Shown: one piece after another, positions 23,697-36,900 of the stretch
Numbering within the stretch: position 1 is the first letter of the stretch
How the letters are laid out: each line of letters opens with the position of its first letter
NCBI RefSeq assembly: GCF_018873765.1
Contig: NC_057922.1
Coordinates: 12,723,563-12,787,562 of the forward strand
From: Telopea speciosissima
Taxonomy: Eukaryota > Streptophyta > Magnoliopsida > Proteales > Proteaceae
Direction of reading: 5' to 3'
Length of the DNA stretch: 64,000 nt
Position numbers and translations under genes: made by a program
The notes under the pieces: model-generated
Seen by the model: the letters and a program-made list of their open reading frames with translations, nothing else
The model's database searches: none
Told to the model about the DNA's origin: nothing

Positions 23697-25266
23697 TAAC
23701 TTACCCATCTCAACATCCTCATTTCAGTGACACCAAGTTTGTTTACATCATGTTTCTTCAGTGCCCAACATCCTCATTTAGCTACATAATTACTACTAGT
23801 TGTATAGCTTTTCTATAAAATTTATGTTTGAGACTTAAAGGAATACACCAATCACACAAAACTCTAGACACTTTTCATTTCATCCACCCTGCTCTAATTC
23901 TTTGTACATCATCCTCTATTTTTCTTGCTTATTAATGATTGAACCTAAGTACTTAAAATTACCACTTTGCAGTATCTCCCTATCATCAATTTTCACTACC
24001 CCACTTTCAATTCTATTGTTACTAAAGTTACTCACCATATACTCTGTTTTTATTCTATTTATCTTAGAACATTTAATAGTCCCAAGGTGGATCTCCATAA
24101 TTTCCACTTGGCATTTATCCCTGCTTTTGTTTCATTCCACCAAGACTATATCATAACAAAAAACATAACCCAAGGGACCAGATCTTGAATCTCTCAAGTC
24201 AGCTCATCTATGACTATTGATTAGCGCAAACAAATACGGGCCCAAAGCTGGTTATTGGTAAATTGGTAATTCCACACTTCCCCCCCCCCCCCCCCCCAAG
24301 TTCTTTCACCAGCCACTACACCATTATACATCTCTTTAATTATATTCACATATTTATTAGTCAAAACATTTTTCCTGACCAACACCCACCAGATTAACTC
24401 ACTAGGGACACTATCATATGCTTTTTCCAAGTCAATAAAGATCATATGGATATCTTTCTTACATCCTCTAAATATTTTCTTTAGTCTCCTATGCAAAAAA
24501 AAAAAAAAAAAACCTTCAATCTAGATCATCCTGGCATAAAACCAAAGTGATTATCCGAAATATTAGTTTCTTGTTCAATTACTCTTTCCTAGTATTTCAT
24601 TTTACAGCTTATAAGGTTTTATTCCTCTATAGTTATTACAACTTTGATTATCACCTTCACTTTTATGAAACAGTACCACATTGTTTGTCCTCCAATCATT
24701 TGACATTTGATTATCACCTTCATTTTTGTGAATCAGTGCAATGTTTCTCCTCCATACATTTGACATTTTTTCTTGTGCTCAAAATCTTATTAAACAACTT
24801 CATTACCCAAGTTATTCCATTGATTCATAACCTCTTCCACACCTCTAATGGAATACCATCTGGACCTAATGCTCACTGCTTTACCAATTTCATCTTCTTT
24901 AAAGGTCCTTTTACTTCAGACACCTTAATTTTCCATATATATTTAAAACGTGATTTCTTGATAGTCATTACGACCTTCTAAAACATTGTTACTTGTATTG
25001 TTTTCATTTAGTAAGTTTTAGAAATAGTTTTTTCATCTCTATTTAATCTCCTCATCATTTATTAATACATTATCATTCTCATATTTAATGCATCTAATAT
25101 GGTTGAAATCACTACTCTTTTTTCTCCTCATTTTAGCTAGCTTATGGACATTTTTATCCCCTTCCTTTGAGGCAAATGATTGATTGAATGTCTTAAACAC
25201 ATCTATAACCATTAATTTATGTACAAACCTAAAGTGGGGGGAGAGGCAAGATGGTGTTCCCCACAT
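23697..25266 (-). mobile_element. RTE-type LINE remnant (reverse transcriptase)
   Basis: Read on the - strand in order: KEGDKNVHKLAKMRRKKSSD and NDNVLINDEEIK (25190-25039), then IHMIFIDLEKAYDSVPSELI and KEMYNGVVAGERT (24440-24300), then KTEYMVSNFSNNRIESGVVK and GNFKYLGSIINKQE (24060-23918), then the GVLCDRRIP-like end and MRMLRW near 23700. These are the successive landmarks of the plant RTE-type reverse transcriptase. The catalytic F/YADD segment is missing between the second and third blocks, and several stops, frame changes and an 18-C run (24280-24297) interrupt it. It is a non-functional fragment lacking the endonuclease half. Confidence 0.85.
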
Positions 25267-25269
25267 GCC

Positions 25270-26330
25270 ATAGCCCCCTTCTCCATCAATAAGATAGAAG
25301 GCCTTAAAATTGTTTAAAGGCTGACGGCATGGCCTGAGTATCCTATCTCCTGGCCCAGCCCCTTCTTATGGGAGTGATGTAGATCACAAGTCCATATGTA
25401 CCTGCAGGAACAAGCCCCAAAACCAGCCCAGCAAGGTTGTGGGATTTGACTGCTGTGAGAAGCAGCCTGGTCTGATGATGTGGAAAGTTTTGTTGGTTCG
25501 ATGGAGCATCATCACCTAAGGCAGCCCGAACTACTTCCCCCCCCCCCCCCAAAAAAAAAGATGCTACTGTTCACATGAACAGTACCCGAACTACTGTTCA
25601 CATAAACAGTACCCGAACTACTGTTCACGTGAACAGTGTTATGAGTATATAAGCCTTGTATGGAGAAGGAAATCCAAGCAAATATTTGATATTCTGTGGG
25701 CCCCCCCTGAAGATAGGAAGACAAGGCAGATTGTATTGCTGATTTAGTTAGTTACTATTTACCTAAGTTTCTATTTTTGCTTACTTCATAACTTTATTTC
25801 AGTTTACTTAGTTAAGTCTTACTTAGTCGAGTCTTAGCTTACTTGGTGTACAAGCCTCAATATTCTCTTGTAAGAGGCTTATAGTAATTTCATTTTTCGT
25901 TACTTTCTAATTTTCAACTTTCTATTTTGTGAAGCTTAGGCCAAGCTATAAATAGGCCCCATCAGTTGTACTTGAATTAAGACTTGATTAATGGAATTTC
26001 TATTGCTTGCTTGCAAGTGTTTGGTCTGAGAAGACTTCAACAGCCGAGATAGCTGTGGGTGAGAGGCCCAAGGCTGAGATAGCCTACTATCCCTATCCCC
26101 CTTCTTCTCTATATCCTCTTCTTCTTATCCTTTTCTATATTCTTCTTTCATATGTGAACAGGAAAAGGGAAAAAAAAAAAAAAAAAAGCAATAAAAGTTT
26201 CACTTATTCAATTTGTTCATCCTTATTATGTTGATACTGACTGCAATCGATCTCCCACTGGTTTCCTTAGTTTGAGGTCGACTCTTGCATTAGGGAGGCA
26301 TCATTCAAAGTTCAGATCAATCAGATTAGC
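25270..26330 (+). mobile_element. LTR-like sequence, probably a solitary LTR (fossil)
   Basis: Non-coding DNA with LTR-like layout: an upstream array of palindromes, a TATA motif CTATAAATAGGCCCC at about 25946, downstream CT- and A-rich trailer, and no coding content. A second TATA-like GTATATAAGCC lies at about 25651. Termini and target duplication could not be fixed by eye. Family unknown; likely a fossil. Confidence 0.45.
25563..25640. repeat. Triple tandem array of near-perfect palindromes
   Basis: Three 26-base units of the form CTACTGTTCACRTGAACAGT plus ACCCGAA. The three palindrome centres are CACATG, CACATA and CACGTG; the last is a G-box core. The array directly precedes the TATA-like motif near 25651, an enhancer-like position. 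Confidence 0.85.
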
Positions 26331-26641
26331 CTTTTTTTTTTTTTTGGAGGGGGAAGGGGAGGGGACTACATCATGGCTTCCTATGATTTCATCAATTAAA
26401 ACATTCATGAGATGGTTGGATATAGTAGCTCATGATATTTGAATTCTGTAGAAGCCCAAGATGGCACATAGATCTGCCTGTTCAAATTCATGGATGCTGT
26501 GCAAATGGATTTGAAGTTATGATCACTTCTAGTAGGAATTTCAAATGCAACAAATGGATCTAAACCAAAAAAGGTAACAAAAAGAAAAATATATAAAAAG
26601 ACAACATAACCATCATACTATGGAAAATTAGAAGAAAAATA

Positions 26642-27523
26642 TCAGATAATGTGCTTCACTGACCTGCGCTGATTAGAGCTCCCTCTAGAGGATCCACTTG
26701 CAGCCACAGACTCATCATCGGTCTCATCAACTCTATAGTCTGCAATTTCTACAGATGTCACAGAGCCCTCGTCAGAATTTGAAGCCTCATAGCTTGACCT
26801 ACGACGTCCTCTCCTAGTCTCACTAGTTCTTGACCGTCTTCTATTTCTTGAATTCCTAAAGTTATCAAACACGTGATACAAGATGCATGAGGTCCACCAG
26901 TTGCCTTCATCCCCAGGGAAGTCCTCAAATTCACCTCCCGTTTCTTCTTCCCCATACTCGATCACATAGTCCCCCAGCACCACCCCATGAGGGACTTCTG
27001 AATGGATAGTGCTCAAAACATCTATTATCTCAGAGGACTGCTGGAAATTTTCCCAATCAAGTTGCCGAGCAGGGTCTATCTTTGAAGGACGAGCATGAGG
27101 GTGACTGAGTTTAGCATGCTTCTGGAGCTCTGAGTAGTTGCCAATGAATGAACAGCGTTCCTCTTCGCAGCACCGCTTCTTCTTATTCAAATGCAGACGA
27201 GCTTTTTCCAGGACAACCCACCCTGTTACTTCCCCTCTACACAATGGACAAGCTGGACGGCAATTACCATGCAATGTAACTGGCTGTGTGCTTTCAGTGG
27301 AAGCTGGATCAGATATTGAATGGTCCTTTGCAGTTGCTAACATCCCATTTGCACTTTTGAAACGATCAAGACAGTTTGAGTGTGTGTGGTCTGTGTCGCA
27401 CATGAATGGGCGGCATCCGATCTCAAAAGACGAACATTGAAGGAGGACCACATTATGGGGGTGATCTAAGCAAATAGGGCAAACCACATCTTCCCAATTG
27501 GTATTCAGCTGGACATCTTCCAT
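26642..27523 (-). CDS. DUF1644 zinc-finger-like protein
   Basis: One uninterrupted coding exon of 293 residues. The N-terminal DUF1644 domain is complete: CPICLDHPHNVVLLQCSS at residues 15-32, GCRPFMCDTDHTHSNCLD at about 36-53, a second Cys pair CPLCRGEVTGW at about 95-105, and a C2H2-like CCEEERCSFIGNYSELQKH...H at about 118-140. The C-terminal third is acidic, then Arg/Ser-rich (RRRSRTSETRRGRRR) and Ser-rich, and looks disordered. DUF1644 proteins are plant-specific; rice members affect salt and drought tolerance, but the biochemical role is unknown. A leader exon is likely at about 29280-29340 (- strand, ending AAAAG before GTTTGATT), with a long intron through to about 27600, which explains the AT-rich DNA between. 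Confidence 0.9.
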   Translation of the reverse strand: MEDVQLNTNWEDVVCPICLDHPHNVVLLQCSSFEIGCRPFMCDTDHTHSNCLDRFKSANGMLATAKDHSISDPASTESTQPVTLHGNCRPACPLCRGEVTGWVVLEKARLHLNKKKRCCEEERCSFIGNYSELQKHAKLSHPHARPSKIDPARQLDWENFQQSSEIIDVLSTIHSEVPHGVVLGDYVIEYGEEETGGEFEDFPGDEGNWWTSCILYHVFDNFRNSRNRRRSRTSETRRGRRRSSYEASNSDEGSVTSVEIADYRVDETDDESVAASGSSRGSSNQRRSVKHII

Positions 27524-29340
27524 GCTGGAAGGAATAGGATGAAGGCTCCTCTAGTCAAATGTATCAAAACCCAGAAAATCTATCTACATAAAACCCCTCA
27601 TGCAGAAAATTATTCACCTTTCTCTTTCAGGTCAGCAAGTTCGGATTTACATAGGAACCTACAAATTACAATTCCATGGAGAGAAAAAGTAAGATACCAC
27701 CACAAGGTCTAACAGAAGTATAGAAAAAATACTTGATCTGGTGGATGGTGCAATGAGAAATAGCTGCAAATGTTTGAAAGAAATGTCTATGAAACTGAGA
27801 GGAACATCATTATAATGAGTATAAAATAAAGTAGCATTAAAGTTCACCGAGAAATGGAAAGCCTAAAAATAAACTTTATTTTCATAATTGAATGGTTATA
27901 GAAAGCAAACAGGAAAAAAGACAATTCAACAAAGAAAATATAATTAGGGTGCAGGAAAATCCATGTAAACAGAGTATAAGATCCCCAGTCTCAAATACAG
28001 AGAAATTTTCAACCAATACCATTGGACTCCTCATCCACAAGAAGCCAGTTTTAGTGAAAGGAGTGATGTATTGCCTAGATAAAAAAAACACCATATTAAA
28101 ATTCAGTAATTTCATCAATAAGTGAATCATTCACGCTACATTCTCTGATTCCCAGCATGATACATGATAATGAATTACTAAATCCAAACACTTAAAAAAA
28201 CAATTGTAACAAATCCAAAAGCTTAGAAACATATATTATATTCAGGAATCCACACGTACTACTTGTTTTCTTTTGGACGAAGGGGAGTGGAGAAGCAAGG
28301 TTGCTATACACCAATTAGTGGAATATGATAACTTGTCCAGATATCACTGCATATTGCTATAAAATGAAATGTCTAAACATGGTTATACATGATGCAAAGA
28401 TTCAACCTAGACGTGCTTGCAAGTACTATCACTTGAACTGTGGACATGAGGATCAAATGATAGGTCACACAATTAAGTTATGCACAAAAGGAAATTGAGG
28501 AATTAACTAATGCAAAATACAATCTCTAAAACAAGGTCTCTATCTTATTGAATACTCAAACTACCATTTGAATACAGAAAATAAGACTAAAAGAGAAACC
28601 ATGGAAAACACTGAAAATGGGAAGAAAAAAAAGTCACACCCTTCCCGTGCAAATCCAATAGGGGAAGTATGAGATACCATTCTCAATTTCCCAACAGACA
28701 TACCTTCAACTAATCCTGAATCATCGAGAGCTTTTGGATATCATTTGAGATTGAACAAAATCATTCTCATTTTCCAATAAAACCTACTAAAAATTTTCGA
28801 GTGCGTGCTTCAGATTCTTCCGAACTCAAAATCCAAACGCTCAATTTTCCTTCAATTAAGCAAACCAAAGTCAAAGAACCCACATATTTATCTAAAATTT
28901 TTCTATATCATTTGATAACTGATAAATAAACTAAAAACCACACAAAACTTAACAAACATTTGATCATATTGGTTTGTTCAACAACCAAAGAATCGATCCA
29001 CACAGATAGTTCTCTCAGAAACCCATAACCAAGCACAAACAAAGTGATCCATCCACGATTATTATCCGATAAAAAGATGCTAAAAAAGTGAAACAGCCAA
29101 CTATTTTTAGACTAAAATCCTGGAAGAAAAAAACTGAAAATCAATAATTTCTGCTTAGGGAAAATAATCAATTAGCACAGATACAAACTGATATAGAGAA
29201 CCAAAATCAACACTATTGACGTAGCTAGAAAGCGCAGTTTATCCATTAAAGATAAAGAATCAAACCTTTTCGCTAGCAGAAATTCTTGCCCGATGCACCA
29301 AACCCTAGAAGGAAGGGGAGAGCGAGAATGATACGGAGGT
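27524..29340 (-). other. Leader region and 5' UTR intron of the DUF1644 gene
   Basis: No coding region seen. A plausible first leader exon sits at about 29280-29340 and contains AAACCCTAG, a motif common at plant transcription starts. The DNA between it and the coding exon is AT-rich and repeat-poor, as expected of a leader intron. The exact 3' splice site near 27540-27640 is not decided. Confidence 0.5.
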
Positions 29341-32300
29341 CTGTTTATGAAGTCGTCGTTGTGATGTTAAAAAAAGGTCTGTTATTTTGCTACTCCCCAG
29401 ATTCGAGGGCGTGTTCCGTAGCTTGGCTTTTATACTTTTCTTCTTATCCAATTTAATTAGGCAGAAATTAATGATCACCTACATCGCCGAGCTACCAAAT
29501 TAGACTATATCACTGCAAAGAAATTGTTCGGATCACATGATGACCAGACTTCCAACCCTGATTTGCCCTATATTTTCATTCTTAGTAATTGATTACTAAA
29601 TGGACCAGATCCGAACCATTCCATTACCATTTTCAACGTTTTATATATCAGTCAAAAGTCAAAACCTCTGAAATCAAGATAAAATGAAAAATGTGAAACA
29701 CAGGAATAATTTAATGAGGTAGCTTGTGACACAGGTAATCGGGTCATGATGTAAGAGAATATTCTCATTGGTACGCAGAAGTCGTACTTTTTGATGACCT
29801 TAATTACCATATTTGCCCCTATCTATGGGTGAAATTAACAGGAATACCAGATATTTTTATGGCCTATTTTTATATTTCAAAGTTCAAGAGTGGGCCCCAT
29901 ATAAAAAGTTAAATAAACTCAAAGTTGTGGGCCACCATGTCGATTGTGGGGAGGCTGAGGAAAACTATACCTTTTTTTCTTACTTTTAGAAAAGAAAAGT
30001 ATTTGACCTTTTTAATTCTGTCTAATTTGTTTATGGGATTTTCATGAGCAGAAGAATCAGAAAAAGTAAAATCTTAGCGACTAAGGGATATTTTGGTAAA
30101 TGATGCCAACATGTAATTGCAACTCTGACAGGACACTTGTCGTATTCTAATTATCAGCATGTCCAGTTTTATAGAAACGACGGACACGTAGTCTTCCAAT
30201 ACACACTCACGTTGTAGTGTCTCCACGTGGAAATGCAGGGCGTTCCATGTGTAAAACAAGCAATCAAATTTTTTTTTCTAAGCCACGTGTTAGTCATCAA
30301 GATATGCTAACGTGTGGAACTCCTCTTTCGTAACGTGTAGGGTTGAAACATGGCCGGCTTGGGCCAGAATTTTTAAAACCCTAACCCAACCTGGCCTAAG
30401 GTCGGGCCCAACCCTGTTGGGCTCTGCTTGCATGCCCAGCTCGCCCGGATTGACCCTGATCAGGGTGGGCTGGGTGGTATTGGCCTTGATTGGCCATGAT
30501 TGATCTTGATTCTTTCAATGATCATTATTTGTGTCTTTATATGCACTAAAAAATTCTGAGACATCGTCAATATTAATTATTCTTAAAAATAATCTTAAAA
30601 CCTTAAAGCCTCAACTATGATATGTAATAATTTATATATAGTTATATAAAATCAAGGTTGGGTTGGGATGGGTCGGGCTCGGTTCAACCCGAGGCTTCAA
30701 CCCAGATCCGGCCTCAGGCCTGAAAAAACTCAGCCTAAGCCCGTCCTACAGGCTAAAAAGCCCAACCAAGCCCTGTCCCGAGTTTACAGGGCCAAACACA
30801 CACCCCCTAGACCAGTTGGTTTGGACAACCTAATTGCTAATAAATTCGTTCAAGCTTCAAGAGAACAGAATTCGGGATAAGATTAGTTCCGGGTGATATC
30901 GGTTTTGGAATTGGTTGAAATCTTAGAATTGAATTTGATAAGTTGTAAATTAATGTCCCCTTATTTGATGCACCGTAATCTCCACCATTCTCTTGCCATC
31001 GTGCATAAAACTTCTCCCTTTTTGTCTTCTTGGGAGGAAAGAAAAGAGGAAGGGAGCATGGTTTGAGGTATCAATATTGAATCACCATTAAGTTGCTGAT
31101 TCAAAACATGGAAATAGCCTCTCTGTAAAGTGGGGGTAGGGCTACGTACATTTGGTCCTTTCAGATCCTGAAGTAGTGGGAACCTCATGCATTGGACATG
31201 CTTTTTTTTATAATGCGTCTTAACTATTAAATTTAGGTCAATCTATTTTAACTCTTATTTTATTCTTCTTAAATTATTCGAATCGTAAATATGTTATATT
31301 ATGAGAATGGATGATGTATGTACTGATAGTACTATATGAATTGTACTATATATAATACATTTTTTTCTCAATTTTTTTTCTACTATTATATTTATAATTA
31401 GGTCGATTAATGTCAATATATTTCTTATATTTTCTCATTTCTTTATTAATTTTAAGTTAGGTCAACTTTTTCAATCTAAAATATCTGAAAATAGGGATTG
31501 CATGTTGAGCATGCACAAATGTAGACATAGCTCCTGAAAATTATATATCATTATAATGCCATTTTAATATTTCTAATAAAAAAGCGTTCAAATATCTAAC
31601 ATTATAACTAGTAGCTAATGTTTACCAAAAAAAAAAAAAACTAGTAGCTAATAGGTATCTAAGGTAATACCTATTTAATAAGTAGTGTTTTTTCCTTAAC
31701 AGGGCCTTCCACATGCCTTGTTAATAGACGATATGCTCAGTTGAGATTGTTGAAACATGCCATCCATTCTTTTGACCATGTTTGTTAGTGGTTTGTGTAC
31801 GTTGCTATGTATTTAGACCAATTTTTTTTTTCAAAAACCAATTCTTGATTTATAATTTTGAATTGTTATATACGTTTAAAAGATTGTTGTGACCGCAGTG
31901 GTGAACTACGTAGTTGTAACATTTTTCTAATTGTTCCTTGTCTCATTTCCAAAGTTATTTAATGTAGGGTAAAAAAGAATTTTCAAAAAGTTGAAAGTTA
32001 TTTAATGCAATATTTATGTGAAATGACTAAACTTTCCCTCATTTAAAAAGTGATTCGTCTGTTTGTAACCGTACTTCGTATGCCCTTCAACATAAGTTGT
32101 TTTCACTCTTAACGTTTAGTAGTTGGTGTAATTTCACATATTATAGTGTCAATTGGGATCAATGACTTAAGATTTGTTAGGTGTGAGGATAAAAGAGGAA
32201 TTAAGCTTCACACGCAACCCTTGTAACTAGGCTTGTTCTTTTTGGTTTATTGTTGTAGGTACCGCGACCTAAAATTCTTTAGGATTGACGACCGGGGGGA

Positions 32301-33984
32301 TCGAGATATGCATGATAAAGAGTCACTACCTAGGATGAGGGCATAGGATCCATAACGGGATGCTCAATCCCTGATCAACGGAAGGAGCCAAATTTGATTA
32401 CACATGATATGGTCAGAGATTCAAGTAATGGTTAGGTTATAAAAATGGGAATGTATTAAACACTCTCCGTCCGATAGAACTAATATTTCTATTGGATGTT
32501 AAAGTTCAAACATTCCCCTAAGTTACATTGGTTATACCAACATGCATGGCTTATATTTGACTGATTATTGTGCACAATTGCAAAACAGAATCACATGCTA
32601 TCTCTACATGCATATTTGAATTTACACTACCCTCATGTTGCTTTAATGATCTACATTTTATTAGACTAATTAGAGGGGAAAGAAAATATACATGAGCTCC
32701 ACCCTAGATTAGGGTCAAAAGAGGTTTGCCTTGAAATGCGAACTTTAGTTGTTGCGACTGTCATTGTTGGGAAAGGTGAACAATACCTCTTTCAGTATTG
32801 GTAAAAAGACATTTGCATAACTTCCATGCCAAAATTGATTATTTAATCATTATCATTATTACAGATGTGAGACTGATATGATCTTTGTGCATGAGTGAAT
32901 CATTTCTCGAAAGAGATACAATGGTCAATCCACGTCTTGAAGTCATCTTTGCAAGGGTGACAAAAATTCAGTGTCTAATAATGCTCTTGACATCTATTTC
33001 GTATTCAGACTTCACTTTGTTCTGCACTCCACTCATCAAATAAGATGAAAGGAGCTCCCATAGTTTCCACTTTCTAATGATTGCATTGTAAGTGCTGCTT
33101 AAGTACTACAGGAGATGGGAATCCAATGCTCTCTGTTTGCGTTGTTGAGGATGAGCTTGTCGACCATTTTGCGTCGTTGAAGATGAGATTGATTCAAAAG
33201 TCTTGTAAACCTAACTAAAAGAGGGAAGTTTCATTGATATTCTACCATTTTACTGACTAAAAGGACAGATGACAAAAATTTGATGATCTCAATACATTCA
33301 TAACCAAGTCAACAAGCAAGAGGAACTTCTTGTCTGTTGAAGCAATTAAACTCTGAGCCAGTACAAATGAATAGAGATTACCTTCTTGCTGAACCTGTAG
33401 CTCCTCCCAATTCCTGAAATTGTAATACCAATCTCTTAAGCACCTGTTTGTAATATGCTGGCAACCTTCCTGTTAAGATTTAAGCCATTTCTTTCTCCTT
33501 ATGTGCATTTGTTGTCTTGGTGATGAATCATACCTCACATTCTACAATCCATTAGGTCTCAGTCTTTGGTTAGAGATTCCTCTCTGGGTTTCTTCATATT
33601 AGGCATCAGACAATGCCACGGACATGCCACGGACCACAGATATGGAAGAGACAGTAAAGAACAAGAGTAAATGAAAGCATCAACCTTTGATCAGAGGTTG
33701 CATGATTGCATCAAAGCAAGAGAGTCAGAGAGAGAGAGAATAAAAATACTAGCTTAAACTGTAATTCCCAACCGTAAAAGAGACTTTCTTTGGGTTATTA
33801 TTGTGCATCTTAAAAGCATGATTCCTTGAATCACCTGATACAATTCTGTGCACAACCTTGGCCTCTTTCGACAAGATAATTCATACTCGTTAATGTAGAT
33901 AAAATAACCTAACAAGAAGAACAATAACACTCCATGACAACAATACGTAGAACTGTCACTAAATTGAAGAAATTCAGCCAAAGA
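29341..33984. other. Intergenic DNA with repeat remnants, no gene seen
   Basis: About 30340-30830 is a CGGGC/GGCC-rich patch opening TAGGGTTGAAACATGGCC and closing GGGCCAAACACACACCCCCT, like a diverged hAT element of the type at 21363-22361. About 32255-32480 (phrases GAGTCACTACCTAGG, CAATCCCTGATCAACGG) reads like a conserved dispersed repeat, family not identified. The remainder, including 33000-33984, is AT-rich without coding signal. Confidence 0.45.
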
Positions 33985-36900
33985 CTAATATGGGACATTG
34001 TTGGGGAGATTCCGGATGACATTACTCTTCATTCCCATCTTGCTACGCATGGCTTCCACACCTGACCTATTCATCTCCCGCAACACCTTCATCCTTACAA
34101 TCGGCTCTTTTGACTGCACTGTTGCTAAGCCCATGCTCTTGTACCTGAAAAACAGAGGACAACCCATTGTCATCACATAATTATTTAGTCTTATTATTAC
34201 TTCCTTCAAATACAAGAGGACAGAAGATACAGACTTTTTGGCTAATGCAATAGCAATGGCAACATCTCTTCTAGGTGAGGGATGCGGTTTCTGGCGGTAG
34301 TAGCGCAAAAATTCCCAAGATCCGAGAGTTTTAACTGATATCCCACCATCCATTTTTCTTGTCAGCACTAGCTCAGCCCCACCACTTCCAAGTTCAACAG
34401 AGTTGTCCATGTCTTCCACTGTGACCAGCTGTTTCCCATCTCCATCCGCATAACTATAAGGGGGGAAACAAAACATCCAGTGACATCAAACATAAGTATC
34501 ATTCGTTTAATAAGGAAATAGGGACTAATGGAATGGATCCACCATCAGAGATGGGATCTGAAATTAATGGATTAGAACCAAGATTAAACCCTCTTTTTTT
34601 ACTGGGTTTGGATCTTAAAATCAGATATTTAAATGGAATGGATCCACCATCTCAGATCTGATGATGAGGCTGCAGATTAAACTTGGATCCATAGTTAGAG
34701 AGAGAGAGAAAAAAATTGGCGGTTGGATCTGATCAAAAGCTATAAAAACTCTTTGAAAAGGAACCGTACATAACATAATGCATGCTATCTTGGAGAGTTA
34801 TGTCGATAAAAACCTGTGGCTATAATCATAAAATTCCTCCAACTCGGCTTCCTCATCATCACTCCCATCCCCATAATGTACTTTGCAATGACTTTTTGCC
34901 TCCATATGCTTCCTCACTGCTTCTAAGCTGTTGAAGGAATGGCACTTGTCATTGCAATACAAGCACATGAAATCCCTTTTAACCTGTAAAAACAAACAAG
35001 TACATGAATAGTTCACGTAATTAAATGTGAAAAAGCAAAGATTACAAGCAAGAAACAAGAAAACATTCCAGTACCTTAAGCCCAAGATAAGTAAGGAGGC
35101 CCTTGGGATCCTTCAGATACTCAATATCGGGGATGAAAAATCCATGTTGCTTGTGCATGTGAACCATGCAGCTTTCTATGTTATCATGTTTTAAATCACA
35201 CATAAAGCAACAGGAAGGTTCCAATTCTTCTTCATCATCATCATCATCTTCATCCATGTCATCATTTGAGGCTTCATCCACATCCAACTGGGTTAATGAA
35301 TCAGTGGCTTCATCAACCAAATAGTCCTCTGCGTTGATTTCCTCCCACTCATCTTCACTCTCTTCATTCTCCTCGTTGTTAGCAGCCTCTCTTCGTGGGG
35401 CAGGCTTATTAGCAGCACGGCTTTGGAGAGGCTTAATCACTGTATCTCCAACACTTGATTGTGATGCCCGCATGAGATGAGTTCTTGATTTAAGATGTTG
35501 AGCATGCGCTTTCACACTTCTATAACCTTTGGCACATAGAGCACAGCTGTATAGCATAGGAGTCTCCTTTGACTTATTTTGTTCTTGGGCTAATGCAGCT
35601 TGCCTAGTTAGAAACAATGCTTCAGTCACTCCTGGAACGCCTGCAACCTGGTGAAAATGCATATATTAGAATTTCTACAGTTTGTTTAAACTCACACAGT
35701 GCATATAATAATAATTTTTAGAGTAAATTTCTTGGACACCCCCTGTACTATGGCCATTTTGCTTACGATTACCAACGTTTGAAACAATTACTTGAACACC
35801 CCCTGCAGTTTACCATTTCTTTCAAGTAGGTCAAGTCCGTCAGTTTAGTGATGATGTCATTGGTTAAATTTTTTGTAATACCTAAACTACCCTAAAAGGG
35901 TACTGAAGTGACAGATTTACCCCCTTTCCACAAACAAAAAAAAAGAAAAAGACAGATTTACCCCCTCCTCCTTCTTCTTCTTCTTCCTGCAACCATATCT
36001 GGACTTAATCGCATCGGACATGCCCTTGAGCTTCTCAGGATTGCGACCCACCAACACCAAATTAAGATGTTTCCGGGCCAACTCCAAGGCCAACCCCTTT
36101 CCGATGCCGTCTGTGGGTCCGGTCACAAGTGCCCAGGAACCGTATTTCTTGAGATCCTTTGCAGGTCTCAAGGAGTAGATGTAAACCCATCTGAGGGACT
36201 CTAAGCCAGACTGGAGCACCAGGAGGAAACCCAGAACCAAGGGCACCAAAACCCAAAAGGGCTGAGCTTTGACACAGAGCTCCATCTTTCTGTGAGAGCT
36301 CCAGTGAGACCGTGACCTTTCCTGCTTAATACAGAGCTCCATCTCTCAGATACAGTGAATGATTAATGAGCGGTGGCAGTGAGACCGTGACCTCTCCTGC
36401 TTAATTAATGATGTATTGATTAAACTCACTCTTAGTCCAGACATTGATCCCAAACCTCGATTTCAGAAAATTTTCTCTGTTTTTAAACAAATTTCAAATC
36501 AAAATAACTCAAATCCTTCTTCTTCCTGTAACCCACCGATTTCAGATTCAAACTCTAATCAATTTCAGAAAAAAGCAGAGTCTTGACAGATGTTTAGGGT
36601 TCGAATGAGGTTTCATTAAATTCACCTGCAGAGCTGCAGAGTACAGAGAAACATAAATCTCAGATGGTCATTAGTTTTTTTCATGAACCCATCAATGTGA
36701 CAATGTCTCCTTGAATCCCAGTGTTCCTAATTCTCAAAACCCAGATTTTATACCCTTTTGTTCATTTGGGTTTTTTCCAGATCGTAAGAGCTGCAACGAA
36801 GAACAGAGCTGTACCAGTAGTACTGGGGTGTCTTCTCATTTGAGCTTCTACGGATTGTTTTTCCTCTATTTTTTCGTCTAGGTTCAGGACTGAATCCCAA

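Noticed and set aside
24547-24981. 144-codon Phe/Tyr-rich frame on the + strand
   Set aside because: Antisense of the RTE-type LINE remnant.
25563-25640. Possible CRISPR-like array (three spaced repeats)
   Set aside because: Plant nuclear DNA, only three units, and spacers are themselves identical; a plain tandem repeat.
27138-27440. 100-codon open frame on the + strand
   Set aside because: Shadow of the DUF1644 coding exon on the other strand.
33754-33981. 75-codon frame just beyond the REIL stop codon
   Set aside because: Lies in the 3' UTR, short, hydrophobic and without family features.
34680-34780. Possible tRNA gene or other small RNA gene near REIL introns
   Set aside because: No cloverleaf or A/B box pair could be found here or elsewhere in the window; SINE pieces give only tRNA-like phrases.
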